Positions 1 through 11,279 of a stretch of DNA of 64,000 bases are shown piece after piece; position 1 is the first letter of the stretch; each line of letters starts with the position of its first letter. The translations under genes were made by a program, and so were the position numbers. The notes beneath the pieces are model-generated. The model did not search any database. It was not told where the DNA came from and was given only the letters and a program-made list of their open reading frames with translations. The stretch is from positions 360,682,676-360,746,675 of the forward strand of contig NC_133328.1 of the NCBI RefSeq assembly GCF_042186555.1, in the 5' to 3' direction. Source of the stretch: Aquarana catesbeiana (lineage: Eukaryota > Chordata > Amphibia > Anura > Ranidae).

Positions 1-330
1 TATTTGTTCTTATTTTCAATTCCTCAATAATTTGTATGCATTACTTTTTCAAACATGATGAAATATTGAAATATAAGAAATAATAATAAAACAATAGCCA
101 CCTTCAGTGTGTGACTGTACCTCAAGAATTATACATGAGTTTATGAAAATATGTGATTTCTTAACAATAACAATCCAGTAAAACTAATAAAAAAGAGCAT
201 AAAAATATTTTTCCATGTTCACTGATATGCTAAGCTTAATTGAGACCTCTGTATTAAATCAACAATTAGCTCCACTGAAATTAACACACGCACGCACACA
301 TCATACTACACTTCAGTACTAGAATATTGG
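1..330. other. AT-rich, no feature seen
   Basis: AT-rich sequence without a credible coding frame, RNA gene or recognisable repeat. It ends in a short CA/CG-rich run (about 286-300) just before the minisatellite. Confidence 0.5.
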
Positions 331-387
331 TAGTACTTCAAAGCAATGTCCTTAGCCTCCCTTCACATCACATCTCCCCCATCACAG

Positions 388-573
388 TATTGTTCTCAGC
401 CCCACCTATTATTTATCCCCTTTCAGACCACATCCTGCTCCTAACAGCATTGTCCTCAGCAGTGGCGGCCGGTGGTAATTTATTGTTCTCAGCCCCACCT
501 ATTATTTATCCCCTTTCAGACCACATCCTGCTCCTAACAGCATTGTCCTCAGCAGTGGCGGCCGGTGGTAATT
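388..573. repeat. 93-bp tandem duplication at a hAT end
   Basis: 388-480 and 481-573 are essentially identical 93-base copies. Each holds minisatellite sequence plus the first ~21 bases of the adjacent hAT element (CAGTGGCGGCC at 460 and again at 553). The duplication therefore happened after the transposon inserted. Confidence 0.9.
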
Positions 574-1016
574 TTTTTTTGGGGGGCCAGCAAACAGTAC
601 CATGCCCCCCGTCGGTCAGTTGGTAAGTCGGCAGGCGGGTCTGGTGCACTAACCCCATCTATGTAGCACTTCATGGGCGGCTTTCCTTGCTCCTCGGCGG
701 TGGTGGATCTCCCTTCCCCTGCTCTCCATGGGCATCGGCGACTTCCGTTTCCTCCCTCCTATTCTACAGCCAATCGTGAGTTTTCTCTTTTCGGCCAATC
801 GGAAAATGGGTCCCAGACCTGCACCTGATTGGCCAAATTGAGGATCACATTCTCTGTTGTAACACCTGGGTGGGCTCATGGCATGGTGCAATGCTCAGTG
901 CTCCAAGTCCATCCTATTTTGAAGCCTATTAGAGGTTATGGCTCTAATCAGGTGCTTCAAAAAACACCCCTGCCACTGTAATTCAGGTGCCCATAATTGT
1001 AATTGGGCCGCCTCTG
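553..1016. mobile_element. Non-autonomous hAT element, 464 bp
   Basis: The left end is CAGTGGCGGCC and the right end GGCCGCCTCTG, an 11-base inverted repeat with one mismatch. It is flanked by a perfect 8-base TSD, GTCCTCAG, at 545-552 and 1017-1024. CAG-type ends and 8-base TSDs are hallmarks of the hAT superfamily. There is no coding capacity, so it must have been moved by a transposase supplied in trans. Confidence 0.85.
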
Positions 1017-2877
1017 GTCCTCAGCCACCAGCACATCACATCCCCCTTTACAGCATTGTCCTCAGTCCTCCTTCACATCACATCTCCACTTTACAGCATT
1101 ATCTGAAGCCTCTTTCACATTACCTCCTCCCTTCACACAGTAGTGTCCTCAACCCCTCTTCCTGTCACATCCCCCATCACATCAAATACTCCCTTCACAT
1201 TACACCCCTTTTCATAGCAGTATCCTCAGCCCCCTTTCACGTCACACCACTCCCCCTTCACAACAATTTCTTCAGCCCTTCTTCACATCACACCCCCTTC
1301 ACAGTAATGTTTTTAGCCTCCCTTCACATCACATCCCCCTTTAACATCACTCTCCTCCTTTGCAACAGTGTTCTTAGCTTCTCTTCACATTGCAACCCCC
1401 TTTCCCAACCCTGTCCTCAGTCCCTCTTCACATCACACCCCCTTCATAGCAATGTCCTTAGTTTCCTGTCACATCACACTCACTTTCAAAGCAGTGTCCT
1501 ATGCCCCCTTAACATCCCACCCCCCTTCGAATTGCACTCCTGTGACCCATAGGAGAAGCCCAGCCAAATGAGCTCAGGCTGGACTTGTTCTTTAACCAGT
1601 TGCCTACCGCCTAACGCAGATATACTGCGGCAGAATTGCACAGGCAGGCAAAATCACATACCTGGTGATACCCGAGGCGATCGGCTTCATTGGGGAAGCG
1701 ATACAGGCTGAGGGGGAGGCCACTCATTCGTGGCCACCCCCTCGCGATCGCTCCCCATGAATTAAAATCTTCCCCTGCTGCTGTAATGTAAACAGCAGCA
1801 GAGGAAGTGATGTCATCGCTCCTCGAGCCGGTCTTTTTCGTTCCGGCGCCAAGGAGAGAAGACATCAATGTGAGTTGCACCAACATTACACTAACAGTAG
1901 AACACGCAGGCACACTTTTCACCCCCCATCACCCCCGATCACCCCCCTGTACCCCCTGTCACAGTGACACCAATAGCAGTGTTTTGTTTGCATTGGTGTC
2001 AGTTTGTGACAGTTATAAGTGGTAGAGCAGTTAGGGTTAGCCCCCTTTAGGTCTAGGGTACCCCCCTTTAGGTCTAGGGTACCCCCATAACCCCCTAATA
2101 AAGTTTTAACCCCTTGATCACCCCCCGTCGCCAGTGTCACTAAGCAATTGTTTTTCTGATCGCTGTATTAGTGGCATAGGTGATGCTAGTTAGGGAGGTA
2201 AGTATATAGGTTCGCCGTCAGCATTTTATAGCGACAGGGACCCCATATACTACCTAATAAAGGTTTTAACCCCCTGATTGCCCCCATGTTAACCCTTTCA
2301 CCAGTGATCACCGTATAACTGTTACGGGTGATGCTGGTTAGTTAGTTTGTTTATTATAATTTCAGGACACCCGCCGTTTATTACCTTATAAAGGTTTAAC
2401 CCCCTAATCGTCCGGCGGTAATATAAGTTAGGTTTTTAGGGTCAGATAAGGTCTGCATCACCCCAGGCAGCGTTAGGTTAATGCCAGTACCGCTAACACC
2501 CACGCACGCAGCAAACACCTCCCTTAGTGGTATAGTATCTGAACAGATCAATATCTGATCCGATCAGATCTATACTAGCATCCCCAGCAGTTTAGGGTTC
2601 CCAAAAACACAGTGTTAGCGGGATCAGCCCAGATACCTGCTAGCACCTGCGTTTTGCCCCTCGACCCAGCCCAGCCCAGCCCACCCAAGTGCAGTATTGA
2701 TCGATCACTGTCACTTACAAAACACTAAACACACATAACTGCAGCGTTCGCAGAGTCAGGCCTGATCCCAGCGATCGCTAACAGTTTTTGTTGGTAGCGT
2801 TTTGATACAGTCGCTAACAGTCAGGAGCTTTTTTGCCTGTGAGTCTCACTAGTGTACCACTAAATTTAGAGCCCAAA

Positions 2878-4835
2878 ATAGCAAATCGAAGGTACACTAG
2901 TGAAGAGGCCTACACGTTTCTGAGCATGACAGATAGTAAAGAGGAAGTCACTCATCTGTCAGATTCAGGCTCAGAATACGAACCTGTAGACGACAGCAGC
3001 TCCATGACAGATAGCTCTGACGACGGAGTTGTGGTCCCTGCCAAAGTCAGGCATACCAGACCCCGAACTTCTTCTTCTGTCCTTGAAGTGCAAGAACCGC
3101 AGGTCCCTCGTATGGAGCAGAGAAGTAATAGCGCCACTATTCCTTCTGGTGGACTGGCAAGCACCAGCGGCCTAGTACACCCTGGTTGTATATCCAGCAC
3201 TGCAGTAACACTTGGTGATGTGGCGAGTCCCATAAGTGCAGTTCAAGCTGGCGAGGTGGCAAGCACAAGTAGTGTCCTGCTGCCACCAAGAAGACGAACA
3301 CAGGCCCGTCGTGCCCATAGTGCCCTTCCTGCTGCATTCGCCAATCCGAATTGGGAACCCACCTCTTCTGCAGCACCCGTATTTCCCCCATTTACTGGCC
3401 AACCCGGCATTCAGGTGGAAACAGTTGATTTTACGTCACTGGATTTTTATTTGCTGTTTTTCACTGAAGATCTCTATAGATCTATTGTGGACCAAAGCAA
3501 TTTATATGCTGGTCAACACATTGCCACTATTCCCCAGTCCTCCCTTGCCAGAGATTGGAAACCAATTACGGTTTTAAGCTCTTTCTGGGCCTTTCCCTCA
3601 ACATGGGCATAAATAAAAAGAGTGAGTTGCGGTCATATTGGTCCACTGACCCAATTCACCATATGCCCGTGTTCTCTGCCTCCATGGCCAGGGCACGATA
3701 CAAGCAGATTTTGCGGTTCATGCACTTCAACAACAATGAACTCTGTCGTCCTTGTGGAGACCCTGAATACAATCGGCTCTACAAAATTCGGCCCCTCGTA
3801 AACCACTTCAACCAACATGTTGCAGACTTGTTTACTCCCCATCAAGTTGTCTGCATTAATGAGTCCCTGATTACGTTTTCTGCCCGCTTGTCATTCAGAC
3901 AGTACCTTCCCAGCAAGCATGCCAGATACGGGGTCAAGATGTATAAGCTCTGTGACAGGGCCACAGGCTATACATGTAGTTTTATGGTTTACAAGTGCAA
4001 AGATAGTCACGTAGAGCCGACAAACTGCCCTGACTACATAGGAAGCGCTGGCAAAATTGTGTGGGACTTGGTGTCACCCTTATTCAGAAAGGGGTACCAC
4101 TTGTACATGGACAATTATTACACGAGCGTGCCACTTTTTAGTCACCTTTTTGATCATCAGATTGGAGCATGTGGCACCATGCGACCTAATCGCCGGGGCT
4201 TTGCCCAGCGGCTTGTAGATTCCCGTATTAGGCTGGGGGAGAGAGCCTGCTTGCAGTGTAATAATTTGCTCGCTATGAAGTGGAGGGATGTTAAGAATGT
4301 TTTCGTTCTTACCTCCCTTCATACAGACACGATGGTCCAAATTACTACGGCGACTGGTGTTGTGGAGAAACCCCTCTGTGTCCATGAATATAACCAAAAT
4401 ATGGGAGGGGTGGACCTCAACGACCAGTTGTTGGTGCCGTACCTAGTTGCCCGTAAGGCCAGATGCTGGTACAAAAAAGTGTCTGTTTATTTATTTCAAT
4501 TGGCTTTGCTGAACGCTTATGTGCTATACAGAGCTTCAGGATGGACTGGATCCTTCCTTAAATTCCAGGAAGAGATTGTCAGAGCCCTTCTGTTTCCAGA
4601 CGGTGCTCCACCTCACCTTTCCCAACCAAATGCAGTAAGCTGGCTGCATGAGAGGCATTTTCTTTATGTCCTCCCGAGTACCCCTACCCAACGAGCCCCC
4701 CAAAAAAGATGTTGTGTCTGCAGTAAGTGCGGATATAGGCATGACACCCGGTATTATTGTCCCTCCTGTCCTGACAATCCTGGTCTTTGCATTGGTGAAT
4801 GTTTTGAACGCTACCATATACTAGTTGAGTATTAG
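2878..4835 (+). pseudogene. piggyBac transposase (PGBD4-like), inactivated
   Basis: The protein is recognisable end to end: an acidic N-terminal region, the DDE_Tnp_1_7 catalytic domain, and a C-terminal cysteine-rich finger (CCVCSKCG ... CPSCP ... CIGEC). Three lesions are visible. The likely initiator at 2878-2880 is ATA, judging from the start of related proteins (inference). A small frame break lies around 3570-3590, where the frame ending at 3612 gives way to the one running to 4835. The first catalytic position, in VCINESL (3858-3860), is Asn where piggyBac transposases have Asp. The other two aspartates remain (YMDNYYTS, 4110-4112; GGVDLNDQ, 4413-4415). It would cut and paste DNA at TTAA in the nucleus, but this copy should be dead. 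Confidence 0.92.
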
Positions 4836-5154
4836 CGTAGGGTATAGCACTGCACAGACTAGGACACACTTTCACAGGGTCTCCCAAGATGCCATCACAT
4901 TTTGAGAGACCCACACCTGGTACCAGTTACAAAAGTTAAAGTTACAAAAAAAGTGTAAAAAAAAAAAAATCACAAAAAAATATAAAATAAAAAAAACAAA
5001 AAAATAGTAATTTTATTGTTTTCTCTCTCTATTCTCTCTCTATTGTTCTGCTCTTTTTTACTGTATTCTATTCTGCAATGTTTTATTGTTGTTATGTTTT
5101 TATCATGTTTGCTTTATAGGTATGCAATTTTTTTATTATACTTTACTGTTTACT

Positions 5155-5405
5155 GTGTTTTATTGGTAACCATTTTTTTGTTTTCAGGTACGCCATTCAG
5201 CTGCGGAGCAGATTTATTTATCTTGACAGCAACATCGTTTGCTCCCACGACACATAAATACCGTGACTCCAGCGTTGTCGGAGGTGATTTCACCACCACA
5301 GTTACATACTTCAGCAAATATGCCGAAGCGTGGGGGCAGCAGTGGGTGGAGGAGCGATTTGCTCCTGCCTTTTGCGGGAGGATGCCCCCATGCTTCGGCA
5401 TATAT
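5155..5405 (+). repeat. piggyBac 3' module, copy 1, with strong hairpin
   Basis: A module beginning CAGGTACGCCATTCAG and ending in a hairpin is present twice in the piggyBac 3' region. In this copy the hairpin spans 5318-5403: ATATGCCGAAGCGTGGGGGC pairs with GCCCCCATGCTTCGGCATAT with one G-T wobble, around a ~45-base loop that contains a second small hairpin (AGGAGC ... GCTCCT). No coding role is visible. Confidence 0.75.
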
Positions 5406-5529
5406 ACATTTTAGGCACAGTTGCGTTAAATGTTTTAATTTTTACTATTTTTTTTGTATTTGCAGGTATGGTAAGTCTTACTGTTTTACTGTAATATTAC
5501 TTTGTTTTATTGTTAACCATCATTTGCTT

Positions 5530-6893
5530 AGCAGGTACGCCATTCAGTTGCAGCACGGATTTATTTATCTTGACAGGAAAAAATGGGGGAGATAACTGCG
5601 CTACGGTGAATACATAAACAGTAGCAATTACAGCTGCGATTCATCTATGTAACACAAACACAGTGTAATTAAATGAGGAAAAAGAAGGGTTGAATCGCGC
5701 TAGAACGGATTGGTGATCATACACACTATCACCAAACCAAATGATTAGAACTGAGTGGAGAGTTCCCCTTTTAGTGCATTCATAATGAAATTCAAAACAC
5801 GTATCAAATTAATAATCAATCAAAAGTAAAAAAATATAAAAAAATAAAAAAGTTCAAAGTAATAAAGTCCATATACAAAAAATGGGTCACCCAAGTGATA
5901 TAAAAGTATATTCAAGAAACTCGGAAAGGTTCCAAAATGGGGCCCCTGGATGACATGCCTCTATCACGAAACGCCGCGTAGGTCAGAGCGACGTGTTCTC
6001 GTCACCTCCCATTGCTGCTGTTGTTTCCAGTGGGACGGCTGTCTGTGAGCTTTCGGCCGGCGCTCCAGACTACACTACATGCCTACTATTGTCTACTAAC
6101 ATGTGAGTTTAACCTTTTACTTATTTTAACTAAAGTCAACGATTTTACACTATATGGAGCCTTTTTTCCTTTCATGACCATATACGTAATGCTGTGGGCT
6201 GATGTCTGAGTACCTGTCAGTGTGAACATCCCTAGCCTGATCTCAAAGTCTTTGTTGTCTCATCTCGGTATAAGGCCTCTCATCCATTGGTCGTGGTTCG
6301 AATTAGTATTGATAAACAACTCTCTCTGATCCTCTGTAACGGGGGATCATGAGTTTCTGGTAAGTGGCCAGTCTTATTTTACAGTGGTGGAACAAGCACA
6401 TTTTTCTCCTCTCACAGCAAGAATCCATGTTTTTTTTGTAACCTTTCCGAGTTTCTTGTATATACTTTTATATCACTTGGGTGACCCATTTTTTTGTATA
6501 TGGACTCTTATTTATTACTTTGAACGTTTTTATTTTTTATATTTTTTTACTTTTGATTGATTATTAATTTGATACGTGTTTTGAATTTCATTATGAATGC
6601 ACTAAAAGGGGAACTCTCCACTCAGTTCTAATCATTTGGTTTGGTGATAGTGTGTATGATCACCAATCCGTTCTAGCGCGATTCAACCCTTCTTTTTTCT
6701 TATTTATCTTGACAGCAACAGCGTTTGCTCCCACGATACATAAAGCCGTGACTCCAGCGCTGTCGGAGGTGATTTCACCACCACAGTTACATACTTCAGC
6801 ATATATGCCGAAGCGTGGGGGCAGCAGTGGGTGGAGGAGCGATTTGCTCCTACCTTTTGCGGGAGGATGCCCCCATGCTTCGGCATATATAAA
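5530..6893 (+). repeat. piggyBac 3' module, copy 2, split by an insertion
   Basis: Second copy of the module at 5155-5405. It starts at 5532 (CAGGTACGCCATTCAG), is interrupted by the element at 5577-6699, and resumes at 6700. The same hairpin lies at 6801-6890. The duplication belongs to the piggyBac element and predates the insertion. Confidence 0.75.
5577..6699. mobile_element. Fold-back retroelement, 1.12 kb, Penelope-like?
   Basis: A perfect 16-base TSD, TTATTTATCTTGACAG, flanks it at 5561-5576 and 6700-6715. Such a long TSD suggests target-primed reverse transcription rather than a DNA transposon. A ~255-base arm (5679-5932) is repeated inverted at 6441-6699, leaving ~100 unpaired bases at the left end and a GC-richer core (5940-6440). 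The core contains CTGGATGA and CACGAAACG at 5946-5973, which resembles the conserved core of hammerhead ribozymes found in Penelope-like retroelements. No protein is encoded. The class assignment is an inference; an element of the same architecture lies at 32522-33829. Confidence 0.6.
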
Positions 6894-7376
6894 TGGTGCA
6901 TGTATGCCCATCATTAGAAGTGGGTGGATGAAGGGAGGTATTCTAATGGTGGGCATACCCACCGATCAATATCTTTTTTTCGTTCAGCCCACAGGCTGCA
7001 TGAAAAAAAAGTTTACAATATATGACCAACAAGGACCAGCAACGTACTGGTATGTTGCTGGACTTTGAGTGGTTATACCAGAATGATGCCTGCAGGTTTA
7101 GGTATCATCTTGGTATAATTCTTTTCAGCCAGTGGTCGGCTTTCATGTAAAAGCAATCCTAGCAGCTAATTAGCCTCTAGACTGCTTTTACAAGCAGTGG
7201 GAGGGAATGCCCCCCACCGTCTTCCATGTTTTTCTCTGGCTCTCCTGTCCCAACAGGGAACCCGAGAATGCAGCCAGTGATTCAGCCAGCTGACCATAGA
7301 GCTGATCAGAGACCAGAATGGCTCCAATCATCTCTATGGCCTAAGAAACCAGAAGCTACAAGCATTTCATGATTTA

Positions 7377-7600
7377 TGCCCTGTACACATGGTCGGATTT
7401 TCCGATGGAAAATGTCCGATTGGAGCGTGTTGTCGGACATTCCGACCGTGTGTGGGCTCCATCTGACATTTTCCATCGGATTTTCCGACACACAAAGTTT
7501 GAGAGCAGACTATAAAATTTTCCGACAACAAAATCTGATCGCGTCAATTCCGACCGTGTGTGGCCTGTTCCGACGCACAAAGTGCCACGCATGCTCAGAA
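7377..7600. repeat. Harbinger left end with subterminal repeats
   Basis: Motifs such as TCGGATTTTCCGA, GTCGGACATTCCGACC and CCGACCGTGTGTGG recur several times and in both orientations, making the first ~120 bases partly palindromic. The right end (14540-14678) carries related motifs. These are plausible binding sites for the element's own DNA-binding proteins; that role is inferred. Confidence 0.65.
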
Positions 7601-8254
7601 GAAATTCTGAGACGGAACAGCTCGGTCGGGTAAAATTAGCGTTCGGAATGGATACAGCACTTTCGTCACGCTGCAATGTTAAAAATGGTTTAATACAGCG
7701 CACTCTCTTCTTCTTTATAATGTGAGAAGAATGAAGTAGTTTTGCTGCTCATATTCACAAAGACTTCTCACAAACTTATTTCTTTACTATTTATCGGGAT
7801 TCCCTCAATATATTTTGATTTGTCACATCTGACAACATTATTTTTGTGTTGGTTTTTTTTTTTTTTTTGGTTTTAAGGCAGATTATTTTTTGTTGGTTTG
7901 TCTTTTTTTCAAGGCTGATCTTTGTTTTATTGTATTTTAATTTTTACTCCAGAATATTTTTGTGTGTGTTTTGTGTGTCAAGTTACCACAACACCATTGA
8001 TATGTTGTTCTATTTAATCTGTAGGAGATTGTTTGGTGTTGTTGTCTCTTGTTAATTTCACATTGTACTTTCGAAATGTACCTGAATCCTCACCAACCAA
8101 CTGTCCTTTTTGGATGAAAACACACATAGGAGAGTATAATTTTCCCAAAAAATTCCTTTATTAAGGGCTCACAACTAAACAAAGAAGGAGGCAACGCTGG
8201 AGAAACAGCAGAAACGGGTGAAGCCTTGGACCCCCAGGGATCACATCAACTATT

Positions 8255-8440
8255 TTCAAGCAAAATTGGTGGCCTGAGGAGTCCATATGTAAGGGAGTGC
8301 AGTCTGGTCCAGAAGTCCCAGAGATCAGGAAAGCAGCAGATGACATCTGTGTCCCCAGGCTGTGGTCATACAAGAGACTGCAGCTTTTGTCAGACCAGAC
8401 TGAACCCAGGGTCATCACTCTCTGGTCTTCCTTCCACGCT
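8255..8440 (+). pseudogene. Inverted partial copy of the MADF exon
   Basis: Read on the plus strand, this stretch encodes in shifting frames KIGGLRSPYVRE, then ADDICVPRLWSYKRLQLLSDQTE. These match KIGGLRSTYLRE and ADDIDVPRLWYYERLRFLSDDTE of the MADF gene, which runs on the minus strand about 0.7 kb away. It is an old inverted duplicate of part of exon 1, and it overlaps the last codons of MADF exon 2 in antisense. No intact frame remains. Confidence 0.8.
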
Positions 8441-9609
8441 TTTTTCCATGCTGTGGCTCTGGTGGTGGAGTTGTGGCAGCAGGAGGAGGAGGAGGATGGT
8501 CCAACTCAATCACGTCGGTCTTGGGTGTGATTTCGCCACTCACCCCCTTAGTTAGGACTTTATAAATAAGTTGCTCACACATGAGGCGTTGACCCTCCTG
8601 CATGCCATGCAGTTTGGTGGCAACCATGCAGGCAAAGGCCTCTTCAGGAGTAGGTAAGGCTCTGAGGGACGCAGAAGCCTCCTGAATGAGCCTGAGTGCA
8701 GAATCCTGAACGTGACTCCCCTTCCTGGGTCTTTTGTATGGAAGGCGGAGGGGAGGAACCTGCGATTCGGTCAGGCTGCGACTGGTCCCAGGCTTCTCCT
8801 GGCTGACACTTAGCCCCGCCTCTTCCTGGCTGCAACTAATCCCCGCCTCCTCCTGGCTGCCACATTCCACAGCCTCCTCCTGGCTGAGGTCTTCCTGTGT
8901 ATGAAAAAGGGACATAGTTTTAGTTTTTTAGTCATCAATCACACACAATTTTCACCTCCTGACTGTTGCAAATTGAATGTGAACAAATATAACAGACTAT
9001 CATTCTGAGCCCAGCATTTTTCATTCTTGTCCCAATTTTGGGTGCCCACTACTGTCTATTGATATGTCAAACACTTTTTTCAATCAGCAATTAGTGATCA
9101 ATAATGACATCTAGTAAAGATCATTTCTTTATTGACCAGAAATCTGTAGAAGAATGCTATACCTGACTCCAGCTGGGCTCCTTCACTTCTTCCTGGCTGG
9201 AAGGCCCAGGTTGGACATCGGAAGCCTCAGCTGGGGTGGAAGGAAGAGTGGAAGGAAGAGTGGAGAGGGATTCCCTGACTTCAGTGTCGTCTGACAGAAA
9301 TCGCAGTCTCTCATAGTACCACAGCCTGGGGACATCAATGTCATCTGCTGCAGCTCCGGACCTCTGGGAATCCATGACCTTCTTGCGCTCCCTAAGATAA
9401 GTGCTCCTTAATCCACCAATTTTGGCTTTTAAATAGGGGATGGTTGCTGTGGGGACCACCGGCTTCACCAACTCCAGCAGTGTCTCCAGCGCTCCCTGCC
9501 TCTTTTGTTTATGATTATAATGGGGATGTCTCACCTGCCACAGACAGGGCAGCTCCCTGTACTTGTCTATGAACAGGGGGAGGAAATTGTGGTCGTTGAA
9601 GCCATCCAT
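8415..9609 (-). CDS. MADF-domain protein carried by Harbinger
   Basis: Two exons: 9609-9163 and 8894-8415, joined in phase 0 by a GT-AG intron (donor reads CAG|GTATAG, acceptor ACACAG|GAAGAC). The product is about 308 residues. Residues ~10-95 form a MADF domain (FIDKYRELPCLWQVRHPHY, LETLLELVKP, AKIGGLRSTYLRE), a trihelix DNA-binding fold. The rest is low-complexity: Ser/Glu-rich repeats of the SQEEAG type, then a Pro-rich and basic C-terminus. Start at the ATG at 9607-9609. It is divergent from the Myb-like gene across a ~300-base shared promoter. A nuclear role in binding the transposon ends is the likely function, inferred from family and location. No lesion is visible. Confidence 0.8.
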
Positions 9610-9611
9610 TT

Positions 9612-9906
9612 TCTATGCAAGGCACAACACAAGAAAAACCCTAAGGTCAGGCCAAACTCTCCTAATCTTGTTACAATATAGGCTTCAATTTCAAAGCAGT
9701 ATAGGCCCAAGTTTAGATCTTACCTTCGTTATCACGATCGGTGCCTCCGATGCTCCTTCCTCCGCTCACAGATCGTATGTAATACGCACGCGTGTTACGC
9801 TTTATACACACTGCGCATGCGTGTAACTCCGCCCACCCCTGACGTTTCTTCTAGTTTATTCCCCGCCCCTTTTCGTTTTTTCATTCGGCGCAGTGGGGGA
9901 GAGCAC
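9612..9906. promoter_or_regulatory. Bidirectional promoter of the two Harbinger genes
   Basis: The ~300 bases between the divergent MADF and Myb-like start codons. Around 9780-9850 they contain a CTGCGCATGCGTG palindrome like an NRF-1 site, a CTTTATACAC TATA-like stretch, a CTCCGCCCAC GC box and TGACGTTT (CRE-like). The layout implies coordinated expression. Individual sites are motif matches only. Confidence 0.5.
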
Positions 9907-11216
9907 ATGGCGGATACACAGCAGGTGCGTGCTAATTACAGCAATGAGGAGGAGGAGGAGGAAAGCCCGGATCCGGAGACGTCCCGATCCAGAAGGAGAT
10001 TTAAGGCCTCAAATATGTCCTTTGGGGAGATGTTGGAGATGGTGGACATCCTGAAGAAGGCAGACTATGATGAAAAGTATGGACCTTACCCCAACCCCAA
10101 TGTCAGAAAGGCCAAGATCATGGCGAAAGTGGTCAAAAGTCTGCACCGGAATTTCGGGGTACGATGATCGAAAGATCAGCTCAGGAAGCGGTGGTCGGAC
10201 CTCAAATTACTAGAACACGAGCAGTACAGAAAGATCCGGAGAGTGCTGCAAAAAAGTAAGTAGTTGTCCTGTGTTCCTATTCTTTTTGTGTTTATTACAT
10301 TCGTGCTGCTCCATGTGCTTTTCTTAAAAGTGTACATTTTAAAATGGCAACTTTCATGTTCATGAGCACATTATTCGTTCGTATCAAACATTTTTCTTTC
10401 GGCCTATAAAACACCATTGTTTTGGCCATATGCATTTGACCACATTTTTGACACCCTACTTGTATGAAACTAATTTGGTTGTGTAGATGTGTTTGTAACT
10501 AGAATGAAATGCAAACTAGATTCTGTGTAAGGATAGGACACTGAGCAGCTGTTTTCACATCTGGACACTGGAGCACTAGTGTGGGACACCAGAACACCAT
10601 TTTTATTAGGGGGCCCACACTGGTGCTCCAGTGTATACTATAGGGGTGACTCCATCTGTGAAACTTGTACCAAACAGGTAAAGTATTGCAGCTTGACAAA
10701 GGACACTGAAAATGCTACATTTTGGAACTCGGCCAAAATAGACAATTGTACCCCACTTCCAAGCAATGTTTCCTATTTATAGTTCTGCCATCAAATATCT
10801 GTGTGCTAAGTATACCATTTTTGTTTTACATAGGGGAGAAAAGACTCGGAGGACACCCCTCATCCGAGGAGACCACAGACCCCCTACCTCAGGGAAGAAG
10901 GGGAAATACCCCCAACCCAAGCAGAGCAGGAGGAGGAAGAAGATGTGGTGGAACTAGTCACCACAACAGGTGAGTGTCTGCGACCACAGACTCAGGTAAG
11001 AGATGGATGCCGGCATATTTTTGATACCTGTTTTTGGTTTCTCTCTTTTTAGGTGATTGTGATGTTGTGGATCCAGATCCTTTCACATCAGAAAGTGCAC
11101 AGATCCTGATCCGGGAGATCGTGGGGTGTAATTTAGAATTGGAAAACCTCAAGAAAAACATCAATGATGTTATTCAAAAAAATAAAAACATCATTGATGT
11201 TTTGGGGCGAGTTTAA
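9907..11216 (+). pseudogene. Myb/SANT-like Harbinger protein, one stop codon
   Basis: Three exons: 9907-10255, 10834-10969 and 11053-11216, about 215 residues. Exon 1 starts at ATG 9907 in a good context and encodes an acidic stretch, then a Myb/SANT-like trihelix region (RKAKIMAKVVKSLHRNFG ... KDQLRKRWSDLKLLEHEQYRKIRRVLQK). It is interrupted by an in-frame TGA at 10165-10167 next to CGA, consistent with CpG decay. Exon 2 is very acidic (EEEEDVVELVTTTG) and joins exon 3 (GDCDVVDPDPF ... VLGRV) in phase 1 at good GT-AG sites. The exon 1-2 join is one base out of register at an A run (10250-10255). Such proteins accompany Harbinger transposases and help their nuclear import and end binding. Confidence 0.75.
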
Positions 11217-11279
11217 AACCCCTCCAAATCCCTTTGTTTTTTTGTGTGCTACAATCTAAAAAATGTTTTAGCGATTTTT

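Larger units (their letters stand above)
340..1545. repeat. Degenerate ~42-bp minisatellite
   Basis: A pyrimidine-rich motif resembling CCTTCACATCACA followed by CCCCTTCACAGCA and TGTCCTCAG recurs about every 40 bases before 545 and again from 1017 to 1545. The copies have diverged strongly. The middle (553-1016) is a later hAT insertion. Open frames across it come from the stop-poor pyrimidine-rich composition, not from a gene. Confidence 0.7.

Noticed and set aside
938..1552. Open frame of about 200 residues
   Set aside because: It crosses a hAT-element boundary and continues in decayed minisatellite. Composition explains the lack of stops.
3555..3625. Intron splitting the piggyBac transposase
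   Set aside because: The frame change happens within a conserved motif over a few bases, leaving no room for an intron.
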